A DNA stretch of 64,000 nucleotides from Arthrobacter sp. JZ12 (GTDB lineage: Bacteria; Actinomycetota; Actinomycetes; Actinomycetales; Micrococcaceae), in assembly GCF_035189165.1 (NCBI RefSeq), contig NZ_CP045246.1, forward strand, positions 2,356,001 to 2,420,000. Reading direction: 5' to 3'. The notes below the pieces were generated by a model. The model worked only from the letters and a program-made list of their open reading frames with translations. It did no database searches and was not told the DNA's origin. Positions 42,331-51,820 of the stretch are shown piece by piece. The first letter of the stretch is position 1. Every line of letters begins with the position of its first letter. Both the position numbers and the translations under genes were made by a program.

Positions 42331-45300
42331 CTCCAATGAGGGGGCTTCTGCTCCTTGAGCCACTCGTCGTGGTTGGACTCGTCGTCGTTCCAGGAGCGCG
42401 GATCGTCTTCGGCCGCACGCTGGGGAAGCACATCGCCATGAGGCGCGGTGGCTGTCGATGCAGGCGAACTCGGCTGGGCTGCCGCAGGCTTGGGAGCAGC
42501 GTCTTCTTCTGCTTCTCCCGCGCCGGACTCCGCCGCCTCCACATCCACCACTTCGTCCTGCCGGGACTCGGCAGCTTCCTCCGATGCGTCCGTCGGCCCA
42601 TTCAGGTCAGCTTCATCAGCTCCGCTAGCCACACTCACTCCGCTCTGTACAACCGGTTCGCCGGCGCCCTGTACTGGATTACCTGCGTCTGCACGCTCCA
42701 GTCCAAGATAGTCCGCAATGAGGTCGGCGCAACCCTCGGGATCAGTGAATACCTCGATCGTCCACAACGGGACGTAGCGCCAGCCCTGCCTCTCCAGAAG
42801 CTGTGGGCGCAGCCGGCTCCGTTCACGCACCGTCATGGAACGGTACCGTTCACTGCCGTCCGATTCGATCGCCACAGGAGGAACGTGTATTGCAGCGTCA
42901 CGCCCAGGTTCCAGCCATCGGTCGGAAGCGCGTGCAGCGATGTCCAGGACGCCCTCATATCCGCCCCGCACCTCGGCGCCCCGATGACGGAGCCGGTCCA
43001 TCAGGTCAGCAACGAGCGGATCATCGCTCACTGCGTCGCTGTCGACTTCACCGGTCGGCGGTACCTCCTGGGACAACTCGCGGAGCAGCAGCTCGTAGAA
43101 ATCCCGGGCGCCGTGGCCGAGCCGCTCCGGGTCAAGGTCCCCGGGGCGGAAGCAGGTCAACACGTGCAGCCGATACCGCGCTCGGGTCATCGCAGTCACA
43201 AACTGCCCGCGGCCATCGGGAGCGGACAGAGGCCCGAAGTTATGCAGTGCCCTTCCATGCGGAGTCCGTCCGAAGCCGAGCGAGAAAATTACCGCATCCC
43301 TCGTCAGACCGGCGGCCCTGCCGACAGGCACAATCCGGAACGATTCCGGTCCAGGCTTGAAGAAGTCGGCGGCCCACGGCGCGTCGGCCATCGCGAGGCG
43401 CACCGCCTCCCCCACACGCTGCGCGTGCCGCGCGCTGGCGGTGACAACCGCAAGGGAATGGCTGGGGCGCTGCCGGATGTGTTCGAACACCAGGTCCACC
43501 ACCCTGGTGACTTCGGCGGCAACACTCTCAACGCCGTCGTGATCCGAGCTGGGCATTCCAGTACCGTCCGGCAGGTACTCGACCTCGAACCCCCGGCCCG
43601 TCCCCGCGAGGACAGCCGCGGCGGGCAGGTGGTTCAGCCCATCTTCGTAAAAGCGCTCATTCAGGAAAGCCGTCAACGACCTGTCCACCCCGCGGTAGAC
43701 ATCGCGCAGGGAAAGCGACGGCAGAACGGCGGCAAGGGCCCGGTAGGCGCTGGGTAGATGCTCCTGCCCAGTACGCCGTTGCTCCTCGACCGACACCGTG
43801 AAACTACGGGGCCCCCCGAGGTGGTCATCACCGAATGCGATGACCTGACGCGACCTGGCGAGGGCCGGGACCACCGACTGGAGTGAAATCGACTCCGCGT
43901 CCAGCACGATCACGGCGTCGAAAGTCTTGCCCTGCGGAAGCACCAGCGGCAGGACAAGCGGACTGGCCGCCCAGACGGGCATCAACGCTGTCACCAGCTC
44001 GTCCGCCTGGCTGCACAGCGCTTCCAGATCCGGCTCTCCGGCACGCAGCAGGGACCGCAGCTGTTCGGCTTCCGCCGGCATTGTCTCCAAGGCACCGCGC
44101 CACCGTTCGGAGAGGGCCCAACGAATGCGTGCCGCGCCCGACGCCACATGTGCGTTGTCGGCAAGCCGGTATTCGGCTTCGAGCGTGCGCAGGCTGCCGC
44201 CGTCGGACATTGCCAGGTAATCGTCGCCGCTGATCATTGCCTCCAGCGCCGACTGCCACCAGGCCAGTTCGAGCTCCGCACCCACCTGCCGTGCGCTAAC
44301 CTCGCGGGCAGCAAGATCGTCAAGCAGCTCACCCAGGCCGTTTTCGCGCATCTCGTCGAGCAGCAGCGTGCGTTCCGGGAGCGTTGCCAGGCTCTGCTTG
44401 TCCTCAGCGAGCTTCTCGAGCAACGCGGCCAACTCATCGAGAGCCATGCCTGACAGCTCCGGCCTGGCCGGAGTGCCCGCGAGGATCGATGTAAGCTCCG
44501 CCAGTTGCTGCTGCACCTTGCGGTAGGAACTGTTGATCTCCGCCAGTCCTGTCGGCACCGAAGGATGCCGTTCGGACTTCGCGTATCGAGTCCAAAGGGT
44601 GCGCTGCTCCTGCACCTCGACGAGTGACTGGTGCAGGTCCGAGATGTGCACTCCGGGCCGGACGTATTCCTTGGCTACTCTGCGCAACCTTGAGCGCGTC
44701 ATTGAGCTCATCTCGATGGTGCGCTCCCGCCGCCAGGACGACGGCGCCGTTGCCGAGATCAGGTCCGTCACCGGACGGTCGAAAATGTCCGGTGTGAACT
44801 TGTCGAGGCTGGCCCGTACCGCGACGAGCAGGTCCAGTTGACCGCCCCATTCCTCAAAAGTTGCACCGAGCTCGATGTGCGAATGCTCGGCAACCGCAAG
44901 GACCTTGTTCCGGAGCTCAGGAATGTCGCGGGCCAGGTCAACCGCGAGGCTGTGCGCGTGTTCCGTTTCCTTCCGGTTACGCAGCCTGGCGCCGTACCAG
45001 GGGCTCTGGGTGGCTTCCCTGCTGAAGCCACCGAGTTCCGCAGCACGGCGGAGACGGCCCGTCAGCTCGGTCCGGTTGGGAATGCTGTCCATGACGCTGC
45101 GTTTCAGCCGGACCGTTGTTGCGGGAGCCGGGCTGAGCGAGGTCAGTTCCGCCAGGGACTGCATTGCCTGGTAGGGCGAGCATCCCCAGCGGGAGCGCAC
45201 GTTATGCAGGGACCGGACGTGGTCCAGCAGCTTGTGGCGGTGGGACACCAGGGTCTCGTGCAGCGAATCAAGCTTGGGCTTGCCCGCCTTCTCGTTCCGC

Positions 45301-46382
45301 ACAATGGCACGGATGAGCTGGTCCTTCAGCTGCGCAGCGTTGCCGTTGGCGTTGAGCTGAAGCACCAGCGAACCGAGGTTGAGGGCATCGAGCTGCTGGA
45401 CGAACTCGTTGAGGGTTCCGCGCCGCTCCGCCACTACGAGCACGCTCTTGCCCTGCTCCGCCAGCGACGCCGCGGCATTGAGCGCGGTCTGGGTCTGCCC
45501 AGTTCCCGGTGGGGAGGACACCACCAGAGATCCGCCGGCCGCAACCGCGTCCAGCACCCGCTGCTGGCTGGTGTCAGCGTCCAGGATCAGGAACTCGGTG
45601 GACGGATGCCGGTCATCAAGCGGCGTTTCCCGAATCGGTGCCTCAGCCTCCGACGGAGCTTCAATGCCTTCCCGAGCGGCCTCCATGAGCGCGGACAGGA
45701 GCGGATGCTCGGGCCGGACGGCTGCGTCGGAGCCGACGTCGGCAAGGTCGGCGAACGTCGAGACAAGGATGTGGTGCTCGATCGTCATGCCGCGAACGTT
45801 GTCAGTCAGCGCCCGCAGCCGGTCGAGGACCGGGTGCGGGTCGAAGCGCGCGGTGCTGTACGCAAGGCGGGCGACAGCATCGGCGTCGAAATCGATGCCC
45901 TGATCCCGCTGCAGGGTGCGCACCAGCGCGGGATTGAGGCGGGCCTGCTCGGTGAGCTGAAGTTCGTAGTCATCCTGTGAACTGTGCACCGTCAGGGAAA
46001 CTGCGGTGAGCAGCACGGGGGCAGTGAGCGAGTCCGTGCGGCCGGCGTCGTCGATGGAGCGCCAGGAGGCAGTCCCGGCGGCCACGTAGCCGACGTCGAT
46101 TCCCCGCTCCGAGGCAAGTTCGTAGACCTTCGCCCGCAGCAGGCGGGCTGCCTTCATGGCAGCGCCGTACTGGTCGGGGTCGCGCAGGAGCGTGGACAGG
46201 CGGGTCCGCCTTCCGGCCAGAAGCTGTGCCAGGCCGGAAGGGTGGGCATGGGTCAGGTCGATGCTGTTGGAGCGCGACGGCGTGAAGTGAAGGAGCGTGT
46301 CGCTTCCCGCGTGCGGACCCAGCCTACGCAGCCAGGGGATCAGGAAGTCCTCCGCGGAGTCCCCGGCATCCTGCACTGGCAC
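42327..46382 (-). CDS. Giant degenerate SF1 helicase with nuclease-like C-terminus
   Basis: A protein of about 1351 residues. The N-terminal third resembles DUF4011 of large AAA/helicase proteins. An SF1 (UPF1-like) helicase core follows, but key residues differ: Walker A reads SPPGTGQTQT with Gln at the usual Lys (codon 45495-45497), Walker B reads VIVLDAES instead of DE, and the motif V region is VGRAAGLTRDAVIFS with Ala at the usual Gln; motif VI VTAMTRARYRL remains. The C-terminal part (VLDIAARAS, VAIESDGSERYRS, ERQGWRYVPLWTIEVF) resembles a Vsr/MTES_1575-type restriction-endonuclease domain with its acidic residues kept. An Ala/Glu-rich tail ends the protein. GTG 46382 has AGAGG 6 bases upstream; the ATG at 46433 has none. 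Function is unknown; nucleic-acid processing is an inference. Confidence 0.75.
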   Translation of the reverse strand: MPVQDAGDSAEDFLIPWLRRLGPHAGSDTLLHFTPSRSNSIDLTHAHPSGLAQLLAGRRTRLSTLLRDPDQYGAAMKAARLLRAKVYELASERGIDVGYVAAGTASWRSIDDAGRTDSLTAPVLLTAVSLTVHSSQDDYELQLTEQARLNPALVRTLQRDQGIDFDADAVARLAYSTARFDPHPVLDRLRALTDNVRGMTIEHHILVSTFADLADVGSDAAVRPEHPLLSALMEAAREGIEAPSEAEAPIRETPLDDRHPSTEFLILDADTSQQRVLDAVAAGGSLVVSSPPGTGQTQTALNAAASLAEQGKSVLVVAERRGTLNEFVQQLDALNLGSLVLQLNANGNAAQLKDQLIRAIVRNEKAGKPKLDSLHETLVSHRHKLLDHVRSLHNVRSRWGCSPYQAMQSLAELTSLSPAPATTVRLKRSVMDSIPNRTELTGRLRRAAELGGFSREATQSPWYGARLRNRKETEHAHSLAVDLARDIPELRNKVLAVAEHSHIELGATFEEWGGQLDLLVAVRASLDKFTPDIFDRPVTDLISATAPSSWRRERTIEMSSMTRSRLRRVAKEYVRPGVHISDLHQSLVEVQEQRTLWTRYAKSERHPSVPTGLAEINSSYRKVQQQLAELTSILAGTPARPELSGMALDELAALLEKLAEDKQSLATLPERTLLLDEMRENGLGELLDDLAAREVSARQVGAELELAWWQSALEAMISGDDYLAMSDGGSLRTLEAEYRLADNAHVASGAARIRWALSERWRGALETMPAEAEQLRSLLRAGEPDLEALCSQADELVTALMPVWAASPLVLPLVLPQGKTFDAVIVLDAESISLQSVVPALARSRQVIAFGDDHLGGPRSFTVSVEEQRRTGQEHLPSAYRALAAVLPSLSLRDVYRGVDRSLTAFLNERFYEDGLNHLPAAAVLAGTGRGFEVEYLPDGTGMPSSDHDGVESVAAEVTRVVDLVFEHIRQRPSHSLAVVTASARHAQRVGEAVRLAMADAPWAADFFKPGPESFRIVPVGRAAGLTRDAVIFSLGFGRTPHGRALHNFGPLSAPDGRGQFVTAMTRARYRLHVLTCFRPGDLDPERLGHGARDFYELLLRELSQEVPPTGEVDSDAVSDDPLVADLMDRLRHRGAEVRGGYEGVLDIAARASDRWLEPGRDAAIHVPPVAIESDGSERYRSMTVRERSRLRPQLLERQGWRYVPLWTIEVFTDPEGCADLIADYLGLERADAGNPVQGAGEPVVQSGVSVASGADEADLNGPTDASEEAAESRQDEVVDVEAAESGAGEAEEDAAPKPAAAQPSSPASTATAPHGDVLPQRAAEDDPRSWNDDESNHDEWLKEQKPPHWS

Positions 46383-46535
46383 GGTTGTCCTCTTCCCTGC
46401 GGCCTCGCGGCCTGATCTTGACCAGATAGGCATGTTCTACAAGCTATCCGACGCAGCCTGCAACGGGCGGCAAGCAACGCGGGCCGGAGCCAAATTCCCC
46501 CGGCACGGAGGACTACTCTCCCCCGGATGGGAGGC

Positions 46536-48122
46536 CTACTCCCACTCGATGGTGCCCGGCGGCTTGCTCGTCACGTCGAGCACAACCCGGTTGACGCCCT
46601 CCACCTCATTGGTGATTCGGTTGGAGATGCGAGCCAGCAGGTCATACGGAAGCCGCGACCAGTCCGCCGTCATGGCGTCCTCGCTGGAGACCGGGCGCAG
46701 GACGATCGGGTGACCGTAGGTGCGGCCGTCGCCCTGGACGCCCACGCTGCGCACGTCGGCCAGGAGGACAACGGGCATCTGCCAGACCTCATTGTCGAGA
46801 CCGGCCGCGGTGAGCTCGGCGCGGGCGATCGCGTCCGCCTTGCGCAGCAGTTCGAGGCGCTCCTGGTTCACGGCGCCGACGATGCGGATGCCGAGGCCGG
46901 GCCCGGGGAAGGGCTGGCGTCCTACGATCTCGGCGGGAAGGCCAAGCTGCGCGCCTACCGCGCGGACCTCATCCTTGAAGAGGGTACGCAGCGGCTCCAC
47001 CAGCTCGAACTGAAGATCCTCCGGAAGCCCGCCCACGTTGTGGTGGCTCTTGATGTTCGCAGCGCCCTCGCCGCCTCCGGATTCAACGACGTCCGGGTAG
47101 AGGGTGCCCTGGACGAGGAACCGGATCTTCTCGCCGTGGGCCTCGGCCTCGGCAATGATGGCGCGTTCGGCTTCCTCGAATGCGCGGATGAACTCGCGGC
47201 CGATGATCTTGCGCTTGGTCTCCGGGTCCTCGACTCCCTCGAGGGCATCCAGGAACCGCTGCTGCTCGTTGGCGACGTACAGGTTCACCCCGGTTGCGGC
47301 AACGAAGTCACGCTCAACCTGCTCGGCCTCGCCTTCGCGGAGCAGGCCGTGGTCCACGAACACACAGGTAAGCTGATCCCCTACGGCGCGCTGGACGAGG
47401 GCTGCAGCGACGGCCGAATCAACCCCTCCGGACAGGCCGCAGATGACGCGGGAATCACCCACCTGCTGGCGAATCCGCTCAACCTGCTCTTCGACGATGT
47501 TTCCCGTGGTCCAGTTCGGGTCAAGGCGCGCACCCTTGAACAGGAAGTTCTCAAGCACCTGCTGACCATGCACGGAGTGCTTGACCTCGGGATGCCACTG
47601 CACTCCGTACAGCTGCTTGTCCTCGTTGGCGAACGCCGCAACCGGTGCGCCGGCCGTGCTGGCGAGCACGTCGAAGCCGTCTGGTGCCTCCTGGACCGAG
47701 TCGCCGTGGCTCATCCAGGCGTTCTGGTGCTCGGGAGTGCCCTCGAGGATGGAACGGGCACCGCTGGCAACCGCGACATCTGTGGACCCGTACTCGCGGA
47801 GGCCTGTCTTCGCGACGGTGCCGCCAAGGGCGTCGGCCATGGCCTGGAAGCCATAGCAGATACCGAGAACGGGTACGCCGGCGTCGAACAGCTCAGGGTC
47901 GACCCTTGGCGCGTCCTCGGCGTAGACGCTCGACGGACCGCCGGAGAGGATGATTGCGACAGGATTTTTTGCCAGCAGCTCCTGCGTGCTGAGCGTGTGC
48001 GGAACGATTTCCGAGTACACGTCCGCTTCCCGCACCCGCCGGGCGATGAGCTGTGCGTACTGTGCGCCGTAGTCGACGACGAGGACCGGCTGGTGTTCTG
48101 GAGCGGAAGCGGGGGTAGTCAC
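46536..48122 (-). CDS. guaA: GMP synthase (glutamine-hydrolysing)
   Basis: A 528-residue two-domain enzyme. The class I amidotransferase has the catalytic Cys in [10 protein letters not shown] and the His/Glu in WHPEVKHS. The ATP pyrophosphatase domain has the P-loop [11 protein letters not shown] near residue 240, and a C-terminal dimer domain ends [17 protein letters not shown]. It converts XMP to GMP. GTG 48122 follows TATTCT by 6 bases (leaderless). It works after GuaB, encoded 9 kb away. Confidence 0.96.
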   Translation of the reverse strand: MTTPASAPEHQPVLVVDYGAQYAQLIARRVREADVYSEIVPHTLSTQELLAKNPVAIILSGGPSSVYAEDAPRVDPELFDAGVPVLGICYGFQAMADALGGTVAKTGLREYGSTDVAVASGARSILEGTPEHQNAWMSHGDSVQEAPDGFDVLASTAGAPVAAFANEDKQLYGVQWHPEVKHSVHGQQVLENFLFKGARLDPNWTTGNIVEEQVERIRQQVGDSRVICGLSGGVDSAVAAALVQRAVGDQLTCVFVDHGLLREGEAEQVERDFVAATGVNLYVANEQQRFLDALEGVEDPETKRKIIGREFIRAFEEAERAIIAEAEAHGEKIRFLVQGTLYPDVVESGGGEGAANIKSHHNVGGLPEDLQFELVEPLRTLFKDEVRAVGAQLGLPAEIVGRQPFPGPGLGIRIVGAVNQERLELLRKADAIARAELTAAGLDNEVWQMPVVLLADVRSVGVQGDGRTYGHPIVLRPVSSEDAMTADWSRLPYDLLARISNRITNEVEGVNRVVLDVTSKPPGTIEWE

Positions 48123-48128
48123 TAGTCA

Positions 48129-48134
48129 AGAATA
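48129..48134 (-). promoter_or_regulatory. -10 hexamer TATTCT of guaA (leaderless)
   Basis: TATTCT on the minus strand, 6 bases before GTG 48122. A small palindrome GCACAT-t-ATGTGC (48155-48167) lies just upstream. Confidence 0.5.
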
Positions 48135-48167
48135 GTGGTAGTGCCGGTCCGGCTGCACATTATGTGC

Positions 48168-48629
48168 TCAGTACCTCGACCGCGCTTCGGGATGAGCGGC
48201 CAGCTCCTCCTCCACCCGCCGGTGGACGCGCTTCTCCACAATGAAGGACAGCAGAGGCACGACACCGCCGAGTGCGATGATCACGAACTGGGAAAACGGC
48301 CACCGCATGAACTGCCACAGGCGGAAATCAGCGATTAGGTAGACGACGTACAGCCAGCCGTGAACGATCAGCACGGCCGTGGACAGGTTGAAGCCGCCCG
48401 CTGAGTCGACCTGGGCTTCCTGGACCAGGCCGAGGGCACCGGCAGAACCGCCGGCGATGATTTCGGCGCCGAAGCCGTACTTGGCAACCATCTCGACAAC
48501 AACCAGAAGCAGCATTACACCCGTGGCGTACGCGAGGAACTTGTAGAAGCCCAGCGCTGAACGGATCTGCGCGGGAGTGCCGCCGAAGCGTCGCTTCGCG
48601 GTGGTGTTGGTCGGTGCAGGTTCGGTCAC
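48168..48629 (-). CDS. DUF3817 integral membrane protein
   Basis: A 153-residue protein with three transmembrane helices. The core FYKFLAYATGVMLLLVVVEM and HGWLYVVYLIADFRLW is the DUF3817 signature. Basic residues end the protein (EKRVHRRVEEEL). It is encoded upstream of guaA and overlaps the SURF1 gene's stop by 4 bases. A conserved actinobacterial neighbour of guaA, with no known activity. GTG 48629 has GAGG upstream. Confidence 0.85.
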   Translation of the reverse strand: MTEPAPTNTTAKRRFGGTPAQIRSALGFYKFLAYATGVMLLLVVVEMVAKYGFGAEIIAGGSAGALGLVQEAQVDSAGGFNLSTAVLIVHGWLYVVYLIADFRLWQFMRWPFSQFVIIALGGVVPLLSFIVEKRVHRRVEEELAAHPEARSRY

Positions 48630-49435
48630 GTTCTTACCTCGTCGTGGTTCGGTGCGGCGTTGAGCAGGTCCTGTTCGTCTTCCAGGGTTCGGCGGTGGTC
48701 ATCAGCGACAAGCCGCCACCACAGGAAGAAGGCGAAGCCGGCGAAGACGAACCATTCGACGGCGTAGAAGATGTTGAGCCAGTTGATGGGCGTCTCCTGC
48801 GGCTGGGGCCCGACCCGAACCGGTTCCATCGGCGCCTCAACCTGCAACTGCTCGCCGCCGACCGTGGTCTGGAAGGCTACGACAAAGCCGGAGTACACAG
48901 ACGGGACATCCCAAACATTGATCAGTTCGGCGACGGACAGGGAGGCCACCTGCCCTTCGACGGGCCGCTGTACGACGGGTGCCTCAGTGGGCAGCAATCG
49001 CCCTTCCACTGTTGCTGGGCCGTCGGGTTCCGGCAGATGACTGCCTGCGTCGTTGCCCGCGGCGGCGTCAGGCACCCATCCGTGCACCACGGGCAGCACT
49101 GCGTTCGGATTCCCGGACTCCGCCACTTCGAAGGCTGACACCACCCAGAACCCTTGCCGGTCGCCCTGAAGCCGGGTTTGCACGAGAACCTGCGTATCGG
49201 GCAGGAACTGCCCGTCCATGGTGACCATCTGGTCGGCGATGCCTGCGGTCATCGGCACGCCAGGCTGAAACACCTCCGTGAGGGGCTGGACCTGCTCGGT
49301 GGTACTCGGCGGCGGCGGGGCAGCTTCCTGCGAGCGTGAGAACTGCCATTGGCTGAGCAGTACGAAAAGCGCGGCTATGGCCATGGCGAGGACCAGCGCA
49401 AGGATCCAGCGCGGCTTCAGCGCGGTTTTCAACAC
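48626..49435 (-). CDS. SURF1 family cytochrome oxidase assembly protein
   Basis: A 269-residue protein with the SURF1 layout: one N-terminal helix (about 10-30), a long outer domain, and a C-terminal helix (NIFYAVEWFVFAGFAFFLWW). Motifs HGWVPDA and VEGRLLPTEAP are family-typical. SURF1 helps place heme a in cytochrome c oxidase. The start is GTG 49435 with AAGAGG close by. Overlaps the DUF3817 start by 4 bases, so the two are coupled. Confidence 0.88.
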   Translation of the reverse strand: MLKTALKPRWILALVLAMAIAALFVLLSQWQFSRSQEAAPPPPSTTEQVQPLTEVFQPGVPMTAGIADQMVTMDGQFLPDTQVLVQTRLQGDRQGFWVVSAFEVAESGNPNAVLPVVHGWVPDAAAGNDAGSHLPEPDGPATVEGRLLPTEAPVVQRPVEGQVASLSVAELINVWDVPSVYSGFVVAFQTTVGGEQLQVEAPMEPVRVGPQPQETPINWLNIFYAVEWFVFAGFAFFLWWRLVADDHRRTLEDEQDLLNAAPNHDEVRT

Positions 49436-49554
49436 CTCTTAACGGTACTTCCTGCCCGCTGACGGATACGAATCCGAACCCTCACCCAGAGACGTAGATC
49501 ACGCGAGTTAGTGACTGGGAAGATCTGCTACTGCTGGCAATCCGCGCACTCCGG

Positions 49555-50040
49555 CTAGTGGTCGAAGAAGACCAGGGATGAGTTGATGAGCTCGCTGATC
49601 ACCTCGGCGTCGTGGGCACGACGCAGTGATTCTCGGAAGTTCTCCTTGAACAGCGAGCGCGCAAGGGTGGCCAGCACTTCGAGGTGCTCGGAAAATGACT
49701 CCGCGGGCGTTGCGATCAACAGCACAAGCGTGGCAGGGCCGTCCAGCGCGCCGAAGTCCAAACTGTGGCCGTAGCGCGTGACGCCGACGGCGATCGAGGT
49801 CTGCTTCACGTGCTCGCTGCGGGCATGCGGAACACCGACGCCGCCGGGCAGGCCGGTGGCCATCTGGTGTTCGCGCGAGTTGACCAGATCGAGGAAGCCC
49901 TCGAGGTTGTCGATCCGGCCGCACTCATACAGCCTGGCGGCAAGCTGCGCTGCGGCGTCGGCCTTGTCCTCGGCCACCATGTCGAGGATCACCATGTGCG
50001 GCGTGGTCAGTTCGGCGTCGTGCAGGTCGAGGGGTGTCAC
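49555..50040 (-). CDS. PTS fructose/mannitol-type EIIA domain protein
   Basis: A 161-residue EIIA-2 domain. The phosphorylation site is His72 in GVGVPHARSEHV; LVLLIATPAESFSEHLEVLATLAR follows. No EIIB or EIIC is nearby, so it is either a PtsN-like regulator or a stand-alone subunit. It begins 5 bases after glpD on the same strand, suggesting joint expression with glycerol metabolism. GTG start. Confidence 0.85.
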   Translation of the reverse strand: MTPLDLHDAELTTPHMVILDMVAEDKADAAAQLAARLYECGRIDNLEGFLDLVNSREHQMATGLPGGVGVPHARSEHVKQTSIAVGVTRYGHSLDFGALDGPATLVLLIATPAESFSEHLEVLATLARSLFKENFRESLRRAHDAEVISELINSSLVFFDH

Positions 50041-50045
50041 AACGG

Positions 50046-51770
50046 CTAGCTTAGCGGCACCACGTCTTCCACTCCCATGCGCGCGCTGTCGGCGGAGATG
50101 TCGTCGGGCTGCTGCTGGCTGAGTCTCTCGGCCTCCACCCGCGCAAGGTAGTGCTTCACTTCACGGTCGACCTGCGCATCGCTCCAGTTCAGATGGGGCG
50201 CCATCAGGCGCGCGACGACAGGTGCCGCAGATACCCCGCGGTCCCAGGCCTCGATCGAGATACGGGTTCGGCGGGTCAGCACGTCCTCGACGTGCCGCGC
50301 GTCTTCGTGCGTGACTGCGAAGACGACCTCTGCTTCCAGGTAGTCATCGGCACCGGGCAGCGGTTCGCCCAGTTCGGGGGTTTCCCTGATCAGCGACAGC
50401 ACGTGCTCGGCGTGCGTCCCATACCGCTGCAGGAGATGCTCGACCCGCGCAACGTGCACGCCTGACTCGTCAGCAAGGCGCGCCCGCCTGTTCCACGCGG
50501 CGCGGTACCCCTCGGCGCCGAGCAGGGGCACTGTCTCGGTGCAGCTGTCGGGTACGCGTTCATCCAACGCGCGCGACGCCTCGTCCACCGCATCCCGCGC
50601 CATCACCCGGTAGGTGGTCCACTTGCCGCCTGCAACCACCACGAGCCCCGGAACGGGGTGCGCAACCACGTGCTCGCGTGAGAGCTTGGCCGTTGAGTCG
50701 TTCTCCCCCGCCAGCAAAGGCCGCAGGCCCGCATAGACGCCTTCGACGTCTTCCCGGGTCAGCGGGCGCTTCAGCACCCGGTTCACGTGCTCAAGGATGT
50801 AGTCAATGTCCGACGACGATGCCGCCGGATGTGCCTTGTCCAGGTTCCAGTCGGTGTCAGTAGTGCCGATTATCCAGTGCCTGCCCCACGGAATGACGAA
50901 CAGGACGGACTTCTCCGTGCGCAGGATGAGCCCGACGGTGGACTGGAAACGGTCCCGCGGAACCACCAGGTGGATTCCCTTCGACGCGCGCACCTTCAAC
51001 TGGCCGCGCTCCGTGACCATCGCCTGGGTCTCGTCGGTCCAGACTCCCGTGGCATTCACGACCTGCTTGGCGCGGATGCTGAATTCCTCGCCGGTCTCGT
51101 GGTCCTTGACGCGGGCTCCGACCACGCGTTCGCCCTCGCGCAGGAATTCGACGACGGATACCCGGTTGGCCGCCTTGGCGCCGTAGGACGCTGCGGTGCG
51201 AATCATGTTCACGACGTACCGGGCGTCGTCGACCTGCGCATCGTAGTAACGGATGGACCCGACCATCGCGTTGTCTTTCAGGCTGGGCGCCGCGCGCAGG
51301 GTGCCCCGGCGGGTGAGGTGCTTGTGCATCGGTACGCCGCGGGAGTTCCCGGACGTCATGCCCATGGTGTCGTAGAGGATGATGCCCGCGCCGACGTACG
51401 GCCGCTCGATGAAGCGCTTGGTCAGCGGATACAGGAACGGAACCGGGCGGACCAGGTGCGGAGCGATTCGCTGAATCAACAGCCCCCGCTCCTTCAGCGC
51501 CTCCTGCACCAGGGCGAAGTCGAGCATCTCCAGGTAACGGAGTCCGCCGTGGATTAGCTTGGAGGACCGGGACGAGGTTCCGGATGCCCAGTCGCGAGCC
51601 TCGACGATTCCGACATCAAGCCCTCTGGTGACTGCGTCGAGGGCAGAACCTACGCCGACGACGCCGCCTCCCACGATCAGAATGTCCAGCTCCTTGCCTG
51701 GCCCGGTTGTGGACTTGAGCGCTTCAATTGACTTCTCACGCTGCTCGGGGCTGAGGACACCTCTGATCAT
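50046..51770 (-). CDS. glpD: Aerobic glycerol-3-phosphate dehydrogenase
   Basis: A 574-residue flavoprotein. FAD-binding GGGVVGVGSALDAVTRG is near residues 33-49, then SSRSSKLIHGGLRYLEM and WGRHWIIGTTDTDW; the C-terminal helical domain is conserved in GlpD. It oxidises glycerol-3-phosphate to dihydroxyacetone phosphate at the membrane and feeds the respiratory chain. GGTGG lies upstream of ATG 51770. The EIIA gene follows, a possible regulatory link. Confidence 0.94.
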   Translation of the reverse strand: MIRGVLSPEQREKSIEALKSTTGPGKELDILIVGGGVVGVGSALDAVTRGLDVGIVEARDWASGTSSRSSKLIHGGLRYLEMLDFALVQEALKERGLLIQRIAPHLVRPVPFLYPLTKRFIERPYVGAGIILYDTMGMTSGNSRGVPMHKHLTRRGTLRAAPSLKDNAMVGSIRYYDAQVDDARYVVNMIRTAASYGAKAANRVSVVEFLREGERVVGARVKDHETGEEFSIRAKQVVNATGVWTDETQAMVTERGQLKVRASKGIHLVVPRDRFQSTVGLILRTEKSVLFVIPWGRHWIIGTTDTDWNLDKAHPAASSSDIDYILEHVNRVLKRPLTREDVEGVYAGLRPLLAGENDSTAKLSREHVVAHPVPGLVVVAGGKWTTYRVMARDAVDEASRALDERVPDSCTETVPLLGAEGYRAAWNRRARLADESGVHVARVEHLLQRYGTHAEHVLSLIRETPELGEPLPGADDYLEAEVVFAVTHEDARHVEDVLTRRTRISIEAWDRGVSAAPVVARLMAPHLNWSDAQVDREVKHYLARVEAERLSQQQPDDISADSARMGVEDVVPLS

Positions 51771-51820
51771 GGCCGTTATCCACCTTCGTTGTCGCGGATT
51801 GGTCCCTCAACTCTAGGCAA

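Noticed and set aside
42336..43757. 473-codon open frame opposite the helicase gene
   Set aside because: Antisense shadow; Arg/Gly/Pro-rich composition and no start signal.
42327..46382. Classical defence island around the large helicase-nuclease
   Set aside because: Neighbours on both sides (guaA, SAF protein, zinc-ribbon protein, folate enzyme) are housekeeping or conserved; no toxin, methylase or mobile genes are present.
46527..48125. 532-codon open frame on the plus strand opposite guaA
   Set aside because: Mirror frame of a GC-rich gene with strong third-position bias; its product has no recognisable domain, while guaA is unmistakable.
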